24,054 bases of DNA, from positions 1 through 24,054 of the forward strand of contig CBFHUI010000038.1 in the NCBI GenBank assembly GCA_965658725.1, given 5' to 3'. The position numbers and the translations under genes were made by a program. Under the pieces are notes generated by a model. It ran no database searches and had not been told where the DNA came from. It saw only the letters and a list, made by a program, of their open reading frames with translations. This document shows, piece after piece, positions 1 to 6,541 of the stretch (positions within the stretch are counted from its first letter, which is position 1; the number at the start of each line of letters is the position of its first letter). The stretch comes from UBA7985 sp965658725 (lineage in GTDB: Bacteria > Pseudomonadota > Alphaproteobacteria > UBA7985).

Positions 1-204
1 GCATCATCACTTCTCTAAAATTGCGATATACTTTCATGAAATATAACTCTAGATAGCAAATTCCCTCATGCATGAGCCATGCGATATAAAATTTCAACAT
101 AAAAGTGTATGATTCGTCGCTAATCGCGTTTTGATTGCTGAAATACAGTCTTGCCTCGGCCGACTCATGCCACGCCTTGAAGAGTCAGTATTTTTCGCTT
201 AGAC
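1..204. other. AT-rich intergenic region upstream of the glycine riboswitch
   Basis: No credible gene is seen here. The first 120 bases are clearly AT-richer than the rest of the window and presumably hold the promoter for the riboswitch-dadA transcript, but I cannot point to a convincing -35/-10 pair. Two perfect palindromes are present: TTTCATGAAA at 32-41 and CTCATGCATGAG at 65-76. The 9-mer TGCGATATA occurs twice, at 22-30 and 80-88. These could be regulator sites; this is inference. Confidence 0.5.
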
Positions 205-209
205 AGGAC

Positions 210-404
210 AAGAACCCACGGATGGGAGAGTGCGCAGGACAATTTTGCGCCGCCGAAGGAGCAACCGCCCCGGAATCTCTCAGGCAAATGGTACCGTCCG
301 CGGTTAAACACTCCGGAGAGAGGTGGTGCACCACCCGCCGAAGGAGCAAGGGCCGCACCCATTCCGGGTGCCGTTCGAAACTCTCAGGCAAGCAAGACGG
401 AGGG
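210..404 (+). ncRNA. Tandem glycine riboswitch (two aptamers)
   Basis: Two consecutive copies of the glycine-aptamer core are visible. Aptamer 1 has GGGAGAG at 224-230, GCCGAAGGAGCAA at 252-264 and CTCTCAGGCAAA at 277-288; its P1 pairs CGGA (219-222) with TCCG (297-300), extended by CC/GG across one mismatch. Aptamer 2 has GGAGAG at 315-320, a hairpin GGTGG-TGCA-CCACC at 322-335, GCCGAAGGAGCAA at 337-349, a hairpin GCACCC/GGGTGC at 355-371 and CTCTCAGGCAA at 381-391; its P1 pairs CTCCG (311-315) with CGGAG (398-402). The short linker between aptamers is typical of the cooperative tandem form. The element lies directly upstream of the dadA-like gene, so glycine very probably controls that gene. 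The exact 5' limit is approximate. Confidence 0.96.
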
Positions 405-435
405 GGCATAGCAGTCGGAAGGACTGAGCTATGCC
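405..435 (+). promoter_or_regulatory. Hairpin enclosing the dadA ribosome site and start codon (likely expression platform)
   Basis: GGCATAGC (405-412) is the exact reverse complement of GCTATGCC (428-435). Inside it AGTC (413-416) pairs with GACT (422-425), leaving a 2-base bulge (426-427) and the loop GGAAG (417-421). The ribosome binding sequence GGAAGGA (417-423) sits in the loop and inner stem, and the start codon (431-433) is paired in the outer stem. It begins two bases after the aptamer 2 P1 helix. This fits a translational expression platform; the direction of control cannot be read from the sequence. Confidence 0.7.
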
Positions 436-1651
436 TAAACTTGCTGTGATCGGCGCTGGAATTACCGGCGTCACAACCGCTTATCAGCTGATCAACCGTG
501 GCTACGACGTGACGCTCTTTGAGCGCCAACGCTACGCCGCCATGGAGACTTCCTACGCGAACGGCGGGCAGCTCTCTGCGTCGAATGCAGAGGTCTGGAA
601 CCATTGGTCCAGCATTCTGAAGGGCATCCGTTGGATGGTGCAGCCCGGCGCGCCGCTGCTGCTCAACCCCGCGCCAAGCCTGCACAAGTATGCCTGGATG
701 ACCGAGTTCTTGTTGGCGATGCGGGAGTATCGCGGCAACACGGTCTCAACCGTCCGCTTGGCACTGGAGGCGCGGGCGGAGCTGTTGCGGATTGCGCAGG
801 CGGAGGGCTTGGACTTTTCCCTCGAACAGCGCGGGATCTTGCACATTTATCGGCAAAAGAAGTCTTACGAGCACGCCCTGAAGGTCAATGCTTTGCTGGC
901 CGAAGGCGGGCTTGAGCGAGAAGCGATTTCAGCAGACCGCGTCCGTGAGATCGAACCCACAGTGAAGGGCCAGTTGCACGGCGGTTTTTTCACCCAAAGC
1001 GATATGACCGGCGACATCCACGAGTTTACGGCGCAGCTCGCGTCCGTTTGCGAGGCCAAAGGCATGGGCGCAGAGTACAACTGCACCATCACGGGTCTCA
1101 AGCACTTGCGCGATGGGCAGGGCGTGGAGGTTCGCACGGCGCAGAGCGGCGCGGCGCGGTTCGATGGGGTGGTTGTGTGCAGCGGCGTGTCGAGCCGCGC
1201 TTTGGCCGCTCAACTTGGCGACCGGCTCAACGTGTACCCGGTGAAGGGTTACTCGATCACCGTCAACTTGCGCGACGCTCGCGACCGCGCGGCGGCCCCT
1301 TGGGTGAGCTTGCTGGATGATGAAACCAAGATTGTTGCCAGTCGCTTGGGCGAAGACCGCTTCCGAGTGGCCGGAACGGCGGAGATCAACGGTTACAGCT
1401 GCGATATCCGACAAGCCCGCATCGACCCTCTGCTGGATTGGTGTCAGGAGCTGTTCCCCGCCATGTCCACGCGGTCCTTTGTGCCCTGGGCCGGATTGCG
1501 GCCCATGATGCCGAACATGATGCCCGTCGTGCGGGCCGGTCGCGCGCCGGGGGTGTTCTATAACACGGGCCACGGTCATCTGGGCTGGACCCTTTCCGCT
1601 GCGACATCCGCACTGGTTGCCGATCTGGTCGGGACGCGAATGGCCGCTTAG
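431..1651 (+). CDS. dadA: D-amino-acid dehydrogenase-like FAD oxidoreductase (DadA family)
   Basis: A 406-residue flavoprotein of the DAO/DadA superfamily, close to the usual DadA length of about 410-430. The N-terminus has the FAD-binding GxGxxG (GAGITG, residues 8-13) with an acidic residue (E31) at the end of the second strand. It is followed by the DadA hallmark YANGGQLSASNAEVWN near residues 42-57. The C-terminal flavin motif is GLRPMMPNMMPVVR, then NTGHGHLGW. The family oxidises D-amino acids (D-alanine best) to 2-oxo acids and passes electrons to the respiratory chain at the inner membrane. The start is supported by GGAAGGA at 417-423. It stands alone after a tandem glycine riboswitch, so the physiological substrate may be glycine, sarcosine or a D-amino acid that feeds or drains glycine; the family call is firm, the substrate is not. 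Confidence 0.9.
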   Translation: MPKLAVIGAGITGVTTAYQLINRGYDVTLFERQRYAAMETSYANGGQLSASNAEVWNHWSSILKGIRWMVQPGAPLLLNPAPSLHKYAWMTEFLLAMREYRGNTVSTVRLALEARAELLRIAQAEGLDFSLEQRGILHIYRQKKSYEHALKVNALLAEGGLEREAISADRVREIEPTVKGQLHGGFFTQSDMTGDIHEFTAQLASVCEAKGMGAEYNCTITGLKHLRDGQGVEVRTAQSGAARFDGVVVCSGVSSRALAAQLGDRLNVYPVKGYSITVNLRDARDRAAAPWVSLLDDETKIVASRLGEDRFRVAGTAEINGYSCDIRQARIDPLLDWCQELFPAMSTRSFVPWAGLRPMMPNMMPVVRAGRAPGVFYNTGHGHLGWTLSAATSALVADLVGTRMAA

Positions 1652-1673
1652 CGCGCAAAACAAGAGGTGCAAT

Positions 1674-1706
1674 GCGGGCGGGGCACTGGGTTGATGCCCC
1701 GCCCGC
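1674..1706. terminator. GC-rich hairpin between convergent dadA and the outer-membrane gene
   Basis: GCGGGCGGGGCA (1674-1685) is perfectly complementary to TGCCCCGCCCGC (1695-1706) with a 9-base loop. It lies 22 bases after the dadA stop and 20 bases beyond the stop of the opposing gene, so it can end transcription from both sides. There is no T-run on either strand, so it is not a textbook intrinsic terminator. Confidence 0.65.
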
Positions 1707-1719
1707 CGCATCGAACGCC

Positions 1720-1733
1720 GTTCTGATCAGAAC
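1720..1733. repeat. 14-bp perfect palindrome over the stop of the outer-membrane gene
   Basis: GTTCTGATCAGAAC reads the same on both strands. The minus-strand stop codon of the beta-barrel gene (1727-1729) lies in its centre. The flanking GAACGCCG occurs as a direct repeat at 1713-1720 and 1730-1737. It may extend the termination structure at 1674-1706; no function is shown. Confidence 0.4.
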
Positions 1734-3409
1734 GCCGCTCGCACCCCGCCACCATAGGAGTAGGTGGATCCGTAGTACCGGTGATTGATGAATTCCGCGG
1801 CCCCGTACAGCTGAACATTCGGTGTCAGGCTGTAGCGGTATTCGAGGTTCAACTGGGCTTGCCGGTTAAAGCTTGTGTCGTCATTGATATCGAGCCCCAG
1901 AATGGGCTGTCCTGTGACGCTGCTCCCGTAGACAATGCCCAGATTGTTGGACGCGACCTGCGTGAGATTGGCTTGCACCGTATGTTTGCCGATGTCGAGA
2001 TTGCCTTGAATCCCAAAGAAAGACTCGCCGTTGCCATCATTCCCGGCGTAAAGCGTGCCCCCGATAAAGCGTTGGGCGCCCAGCGCACGCGTGTATCCAA
2101 GCTCCCCTTGGACCGACCGGGAACTGTCCGCGTAGGCCCCGGCGCGAAACTGGTTGTTGCCGCGCGTGAGCTGCCACTCTGCCGACCCGGCAACGGCGCG
2201 GGTCTGAAGGCCGAGAAGCACACCGACGCGTGTGTTTGCCAACACCGGGCTGATGTAGCTGACTTGGTAGGTGCCGAAATCGGCAAAGCTATACCCGCCG
2301 CCCGAAATCACCTCGAAGGCCCTTGTCGCGTAGGGCAGGCCGACCCCGCGGCCCCCACGGAGTGTTCCGAAGCGTGACGAAACATAGAGGTTTGCCGTGG
2401 ACAGCGTGGGTGGCTGCTGCTCCGCGATGGGCGACACGTCAAAGGCAAGAGCTGCACCCAAGGCCCAGTTATCCGCCGCATATTCACCAGACAAGCCAAC
2501 CGTTCCACTGGCCGTAACACCGCGAGGGTTGCGTACTCGGTTCGCAGGCAAGGCGGTGTCGCTGCCGTTGAGGCTCACCGCAAAAGTCTTCCCAGTCTTG
2601 TCTTCGAGTTTTGCCTCTGCGAGCAGAGGACCAGAAGCCGGCGCTGAAGCCCGCAGATATGCATCCTTTAGGGAGTTCGAAGGATCACTGATTTCTGTCT
2701 GCGAGAAGAATTTTCCATCCCGTCGATCGATCGAAATGGCGGCAAAACCTCGGAAGTCCAGATCCGTGGAAACGGGCTGCAAATCGTAGCGCAGTTGGTA
2801 TCCCAGATCGATGTTGACTGATGCCGTTGCTCTGAAGCGGGACTCGGGCATTGACCAAGCGAGTTCCATCGGCGCGTTTACCGCCTCCTCGGAGTCAGGT
2901 TGCGCGCCAGTATAATCCGCCACCGTTGGCTCGTTCTCGTAGGCTGCGCCATAGCCGTATGATTCTTCAGTGACTTGCAGCACGGGAGCTCCAACGCTGT
3001 CGTAGCCACCATAGTCCGGGTAGTTGCGATACACTCCCGCCGGTGCCGGAACAGCCGAAATCACTCGGCAGTCTTCGAAGGCTGTTCCTTGTGCTGGAAC
3101 TCGCAACGGGTCTGGCTGGCACACCACCTGGGGGGAAGCGACGGCTGTGGGCGCTTCAGCCGGGTGGTAAGGCTGGGTCGAAAGGGGAGCAATATAGGAG
3201 GCGTAACCTGTGTACGGACTAGGTTGGATCGCGACGGTCGTGCTCTGGATGTAAGGCTGTGAAGCAACCCCATATCCCTTGGAGACAGCCGAATACGCAG
3301 GGACCGTTTGCGCATGCAGCGGGGCACCCAATACGAGCGAAGCAAAGGCGAGCAGCGGTACAACGCGCTTACCCAGTGACAGTTCAGTTTTCACAGTCTT
3401 TTTTGCCAT
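1727..3409 (-). CDS. Outer-membrane beta-barrel protein with long Tyr/Pro-rich N-terminal linker
   Basis: 560 residues from the start at 3409, chosen because GAGG stands 7 bases upstream and a signal peptide follows at once; the longer reading from 3517 runs inside the upstream gene. Residues 1-33 form a signal peptide (basic start, hydrophobic core, cleavage near LHA/Q). Residues 35-190 are low-complexity, rich in Tyr, Pro, Ala and Ser, with two cysteines (97 and 114) that could form a disulfide. From about residue 190 to the end the sequence alternates polar and hydrophobic residues with many Gly/Tyr/Arg, and it finishes in aromatic GGGVRAAF, the C-terminal Phe typical of Bam-inserted barrels. 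It is translationally linked to the secreted protein at 3415-3927. I recognise no specific family. A porin, or an export barrel for the small secreted proteins beside it, are both possible. Confidence 0.75.
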   Translation of the reverse strand: MAKKTVKTELSLGKRVVPLLAFASLVLGAPLHAQTVPAYSAVSKGYGVASQPYIQSTTVAIQPSPYTGYASYIAPLSTQPYHPAEAPTAVASPQVVCQPDPLRVPAQGTAFEDCRVISAVPAPAGVYRNYPDYGGYDSVGAPVLQVTEESYGYGAAYENEPTVADYTGAQPDSEEAVNAPMELAWSMPESRFRATASVNIDLGYQLRYDLQPVSTDLDFRGFAAISIDRRDGKFFSQTEISDPSNSLKDAYLRASAPASGPLLAEAKLEDKTGKTFAVSLNGSDTALPANRVRNPRGVTASGTVGLSGEYAADNWALGAALAFDVSPIAEQQPPTLSTANLYVSSRFGTLRGGRGVGLPYATRAFEVISGGGYSFADFGTYQVSYISPVLANTRVGVLLGLQTRAVAGSAEWQLTRGNNQFRAGAYADSSRSVQGELGYTRALGAQRFIGGTLYAGNDGNGESFFGIQGNLDIGKHTVQANLTQVASNNLGIVYGSSVTGQPILGLDINDDTSFNRQAQLNLEYRYSLTPNVQLYGAAEFINHRYYGSTYSYGGGVRAAF

Positions 3410-3414
3410 TTTTC

Positions 3415-3927
3415 TTACCTCATTGACCCGAGTTTTGTTGCTGCAAAGGCACCATCGGACGACGCCGAAGCGCCCGAATGGCAGTGTGAGAACCCGTTCG
3501 ATTGAGACAGCGCGCACCGGGTCGCAGTGGACCCAAAGCCCGACAGATCAAAGGCCGCCACAGCTCCTGAGTTTGAAGACGCCTGAAGGTCGCCGTACTC
3601 GCTGCTGAGCATGGTTTGGGCAATGTTTACGGTCTCGCCTTGGCCATCCACCAGGGTGGTGTAGGCATCGCAGACCGCCTTGCCGTTGGCATCGAGCTGA
3701 GCCTTGCACTCATTGAAAAGGCCAACCTCATTGCTTGTGTCTTCAACAAAACCGCCAGCCCCAAAGGCAAACGACGCGGATTGAGTCACAGCAGGGTTTG
3801 CGCCGGAGAGGCAAAAAAGAGTGGTGAGGACCATGAATGATGGAAAGGAAGGCCAGCGAAGTCGCACTCTGCAGTGCTGATTTCGCACCCCGTCCCATAT
3901 CGCACTTAGTTTTGGCGTCTTGCACAT
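3415..3927 (-). CDS. Small secreted protein of unknown function with two cysteine pairs
   Basis: 170 residues if started at 3927, where GGGGA precedes the ATG by 6 bases. An alternative ATG at 3834 gives 139 residues and a more compact signal peptide but has no clear ribosome site. A hydrophobic stretch at residues 31-49 ends near VTQSA, suggesting export. The mature part is rich in Ala, Ser and Gly with four cysteines (74, 86, 138, 149), perhaps two disulfides. The last codons contain GAGG, which serves as the ribosome site of the beta-barrel gene starting 5 bases after the stop, so the two are very likely co-translated. No family is recognised. Secretion followed by a role with the barrel (cargo, plug or surface partner) is inference from position. 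Confidence 0.6.
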   Translation of the reverse strand: MCKTPKLSAIWDGVRNQHCRVRLRWPSFPSFMVLTTLFCLSGANPAVTQSASFAFGAGGFVEDTSNEVGLFNECKAQLDANGKAVCDAYTTLVDGQGETVNIAQTMLSSEYGDLQASSNSGAVAAFDLSGFGSTATRCALSQSNGFSHCHSGASASSDGAFAATKLGSMR

Positions 3928-4134
3928 GACTTGTCCCCGAACAGCAAAAGGTTGGCCCAGCGCACCGCCGTTGGCGCCTGGATCTGGATTTCCCGCCGAA
4001 GACTTGCCGTCAATGATAGCCGCACGCTTTGAAGCAGGTCCGCACTGCCAGAATTCTGGTGGTCTGCGGCCTGCGTCTCCTCAACCCACGCCGCGTTTTT
4101 GCGGTCTCTAAGGGGGCAAGGTTAGTGTTTTTAA
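3928..4134. other. Intergenic region upstream of the two-gene secreted/beta-barrel unit
   Basis: Between the minus-strand gene ending at 4224 and the one starting at 3927 there are 296 bases, including the inverted repeat at 4135-4162. The frame of the 3927 gene stays open for about 50 codons upstream on the minus strand but offers no ATG and no protein-like sequence. It presumably holds a promoter for the 3927-1727 unit; I see no clear hexamers. Confidence 0.35.
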
Positions 4135-4162
4135 GGTCGGAGCTGAGTTCCCAGCTCCGACC
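4135..4162. terminator. Perfect 11-bp inverted repeat downstream of the Asn/Gly-rich secreted protein gene
   Basis: GGTCGGAGCTG (4135-4145) pairs exactly with CAGCTCCGACC (4152-4162) around a 6-base loop. It begins about 60 bases past the stop of the minus-strand gene at 4224. On that strand the stem is followed by TTAAAAACAC rather than a T-run, so it could be a terminator with a weak tail, an RNA-stabilising stem that separates the levels of this gene and the two downstream, or a protein site. Confidence 0.5.
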
Positions 4163-4223
4163 ATGGCCCCCGGATCAACCCCAGGGCGGGCATTCGCTGT
4201 CTTTCGAGAAGACGTAGCTTGCG

Positions 4224-4718
4224 TTAGTCGGCGCCGCCACCCAGCGTGAACCAGCTGGTCGTGTGCACAGAAGAGGTGCCCGCGAACTGGGAGTCGGTGA
4301 ACTGGTTGAACGAACCCCAGGTGTTGCCTTGGAACTGAATGCCAGCTGCTGAAGCGTTGTTGCTGCCGCCAACAATGCTGTTGCTGCCGGTCTTTGGACC
4401 GCCGTTTGCGTTCCAAACGGAGCTGATGCCGTAGGTCGCTGCGGAGTTGTTCGAGTAGCCGCCCGTGATCTGGCCATCAAACGTTCCCTGCTGCTGAGCA
4501 AAGTCGCGGTGCGCGTAGTTGCCGCCCGCAGCAGATTCACAGGTTGTGGCACCCCGTCCCATGAGGCCCATACCGGAAGCGCCCGACAAACAGCCAGCAT
4601 TGGCCGTCGAGCCGTTGAAACCTGCGAAGCCATTGGAGCCGAAGAAGGTTTCAAACTGAGCGTGAGCGGGGGCGGAAGAAAGAGCGATGGCCGCCATCGC
4701 GATAACGATTTTGCGCAT
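4224..4718 (-). CDS. Secreted Gly/Ser/Asn-rich protein of unknown function
   Basis: 164 residues with a clear signal peptide: basic MRK, hydrophobic core, cleavage at AHA/Q after residue 20. The start is supported by AGGAG about 7 bases upstream. The mature chain is short of charged residues and rich in Gly, Ser, Asn, Ala, Gln and aromatic residues, with segments such as GSNNASAAGIQFQGNTW and two cysteines (43 and 60). This composition resembles secreted polymerising or amyloid-type subunits (curlin, Fap), but I do not see the regular spaced Gln/Asn repeats of curlin, so this is only a hypothesis. Downstream on the same strand lie a second secreted protein and an outer-membrane barrel. An inverted repeat 60 bases past the stop may separate their expression. 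Confidence 0.72.
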   Translation of the reverse strand: MRKIVIAMAAIALSSAPAHAQFETFFGSNGFAGFNGSTANAGCLSGASGMGLMGRGATTCESAAGGNYAHRDFAQQQGTFDGQITGGYSNNSAATYGISSVWNANGGPKTGSNSIVGGSNNASAAGIQFQGNTWGSFNQFTDSQFAGTSSVHTTSWFTLGGGAD

Positions 4719-5263
4719 TAGGGTCTCCTACGTCGTGCGGACGAAAATTTGCGTTTTACTGGTTTTGGATGCGCTCCGCTTGTCAGAGTCGGGATAGCGA
4801 ATAAGCCGCGAGCGCTCGTCGCTATCGATACCGTTATCGACCTCCGATGGAAGTTCCCAAATTAGTTTGCACAAAGAAAATCCACCAATTCGAAACATCA
4901 GATGTGATAGTTCGGTAACAGTATGTTTCTTTAAGGTTGTGTAATTTTATTTGGCCCTTATCCCGCGTAGCTTGCGAGACTCGCACTCAGATCGTCATCT
5001 GAATTGGCTTGGCAGGCCACTGAATTAATGAGGGATTTACCATATAGAGCGAAATTTAAATGATTTGGTGAGGAGCCTGCAGGGGGGATCCAAATGCGTT
5101 TCAACTCAACTTGAACTGTAAATTATGGCCTACACAAGCAGTCAGGATTCCTCGCCCTGATCCCACTGCAAACGCCTGAGGGTTGTCGCATAATGCAAAG
5201 GGCGTCGGCCTTTAGCCGCGCCTGTCTCCGCTTCCCTGTGCTGCGGTTTGGCGCTGTGTTGGT
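4719..5263. other. 545-bp non-coding region
   Basis: No supported gene. It should contain the promoter for the minus-strand secreted-protein gene (start 4718) and the end of the Rieske gene transcript (stop 5264). The stretch 4860-5070 is AT-rich. Small palindromes occur at GAGCGCTC (4811-4818) and TATCGATA (4823-4830), the latter inside a near-palindrome around CGATACCGTTATCG. I find no terminator with a T-run and no RNA gene. Confidence 0.4.
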
Positions 5264-6421
5264 TTAGCTCATCGACTGAGCGACCCAAGCGTGGAAGCAG
5301 TGGGTTGCTGTATCCATGGCAGGGGAGAAGCGACCGCCGTCAAAGTGCGGGGCGCGGCGGCCGCGTTGCATGCCTTCGACCACCTGAATGTCCTCATCGA
5401 ACACCAGCCGCCATTGCTTGGCATTAACCGCACGCAAGTCGGCGAAGTCGTCGCCCATGGACTCTGGCGAGGCATAGAAAATCCCCACCCGTTCCAGCGT
5501 GTGATCAACGCTTTGCGGCAGCAGCAGCATGGCGAAGACGTGGTCGCGGTGCACCCCCGCGAGGACGTTGGGGTAAAGCACGATGTATTCTGCCTGCCCG
5601 TTCCACCATGGCTCGGAGAGGCCCGCAAAAGTGTCAAGCAAGCGGCCATCTTCTGTACGCGAGGGGTTGAACACATTCGTGCCCTGACCCGAATAGGCGC
5701 CGCTTTCGACGATGTTGTAATGGTCTTCAATCCGCGAGTAGCTGTTCAGGTCCGGATGGATCCAAGGCAGGTGATAAGCCTCGCAGTAGTTTTCGACCGC
5801 TAACTTCCAGTTACAGGCCACGTCGAGCGTGAACTGGGAGACGTCGCGGTCGAAGAACAGCGGCTGATCAAACTCAGACCAGCGATCCAGCAGCTTGGAG
5901 TGCAGCGTCTGGAACGGCCCCGCGTCCCGACTCACGTTGACGTAAACCACGCCCAGATAGACATGGGTCGGCACTTCGAGCAGACCCAGTTCCGGCTTAT
6001 CGATGCACGGGTGATGGTTCGCGTCTGGTCCGCCGACCAGCGGCGTTGCGACCAGGCAGCCGCTCAGGTCGTAGGTCCAGCTGTGGTAGGGGCAGCGCAT
6101 GCCCTGCTTGGCTTTCCCGGGCTCACTGACCAGGATCATTCCGCGATGGCGACAGACGTTTTCGTAGACCCGCACCGTGTTTTCGCGGTCGCGCACCACG
6201 ACCAGCGGCACCCCGGCCAACTCCACCGGATAAACATCGCCAATCTCCGGCACGTCGCCTTCAAAGGCGATACCCGACCATTGGCCGTGCAGCAGCCGCC
6301 GGGTTTCCTCGGCATAAACCTCCGCATCCGTGTAGAAGGCATTGGGCAGGCCGTTGGCTGATTCGACGGGTTGCTGGACGTTGGCGAGCGTCGTCATGGG
6401 GGCGTTCCGAGTTGCTGTCAT
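5264..6421 (-). CDS. Rieske non-heme iron oxygenase, quaternary-ammonium (betaine/carnitine/choline) type alpha subunit
   Basis: 385 residues from 6421; a second in-frame ATG at 6397 would give 377. The Rieske [2Fe-2S] site is C90-R-H92 and C110-P-Y-H113. The mononuclear iron site is in NWKLAVENYCEAYHLPWIHPD (about 204-224) with ligands H217 and H222; the third carboxylate is probably in the DED stretch near the C-terminus. The residue bridging the two centres is Glu (E214) rather than the Asp of ring-hydroxylating dioxygenases. Glu is characteristic of the CntA/YeaW, GbcA and stachydrine-demethylase branch, which oxidise trimethyl- or dimethylammonium compounds. No reductase partner is in the window. 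It is divergent from a PhnD-like gene across 120 bases. Family is firm; substrate (glycine betaine, carnitine, choline, proline betaine) is not determined. Confidence 0.88.
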   Translation of the reverse strand: MTATRNAPMTTLANVQQPVESANGLPNAFYTDAEVYAEETRRLLHGQWSGIAFEGDVPEIGDVYPVELAGVPLVVVRDRENTVRVYENVCRHRGMILVSEPGKAKQGMRCPYHSWTYDLSGCLVATPLVGGPDANHHPCIDKPELGLLEVPTHVYLGVVYVNVSRDAGPFQTLHSKLLDRWSEFDQPLFFDRDVSQFTLDVACNWKLAVENYCEAYHLPWIHPDLNSYSRIEDHYNIVESGAYSGQGTNVFNPSRTEDGRLLDTFAGLSEPWWNGQAEYIVLYPNVLAGVHRDHVFAMLLLPQSVDHTLERVGIFYASPESMGDDFADLRAVNAKQWRLVFDEDIQVVEGMQRGRRAPHFDGGRFSPAMDTATHCFHAWVAQSMS

Positions 6422-6541
6422 TTTGCTCAGTGATACTGCAAAGCGCTGAGGCTGATCGACTCCCAGCGACCTTTGCGGGTCGGTTCTGCCATACCCGGGC
6501 GTGTGCTTGACCCCGATGCTTCCAAGGGGGAAGGAGAGGAC
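6422..6541. promoter_or_regulatory. Divergent promoter region between Rieske oxygenase and PhnD-like gene
   Basis: 120 bases separate the two opposite starts, so both promoters must lie here or overlap the genes. The ribosome site of the plus-strand gene, AAGGAGAGGAC, ends directly before its ATG. Arms CGCTG and CAGCG lie 15 bases apart near 6444-6468 and could be a regulator site. No clear -35/-10 pair is visible. Confidence 0.35.

Noticed and set aside
929..1711. Long open frame (260 codons) on the minus strand inside dadA
   Set aside because: It is antisense to a clear flavoprotein, is rich in His/Arg/Ala as expected of a shadow frame, and shows no motif.
4930..5045. CtrA-like TTAA-N7-TTAA sites in the AT-rich spacer
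   Set aside because: Only half-site matches (for example TTAA with TTTAC) were seen; such matches are frequent in AT-rich DNA.
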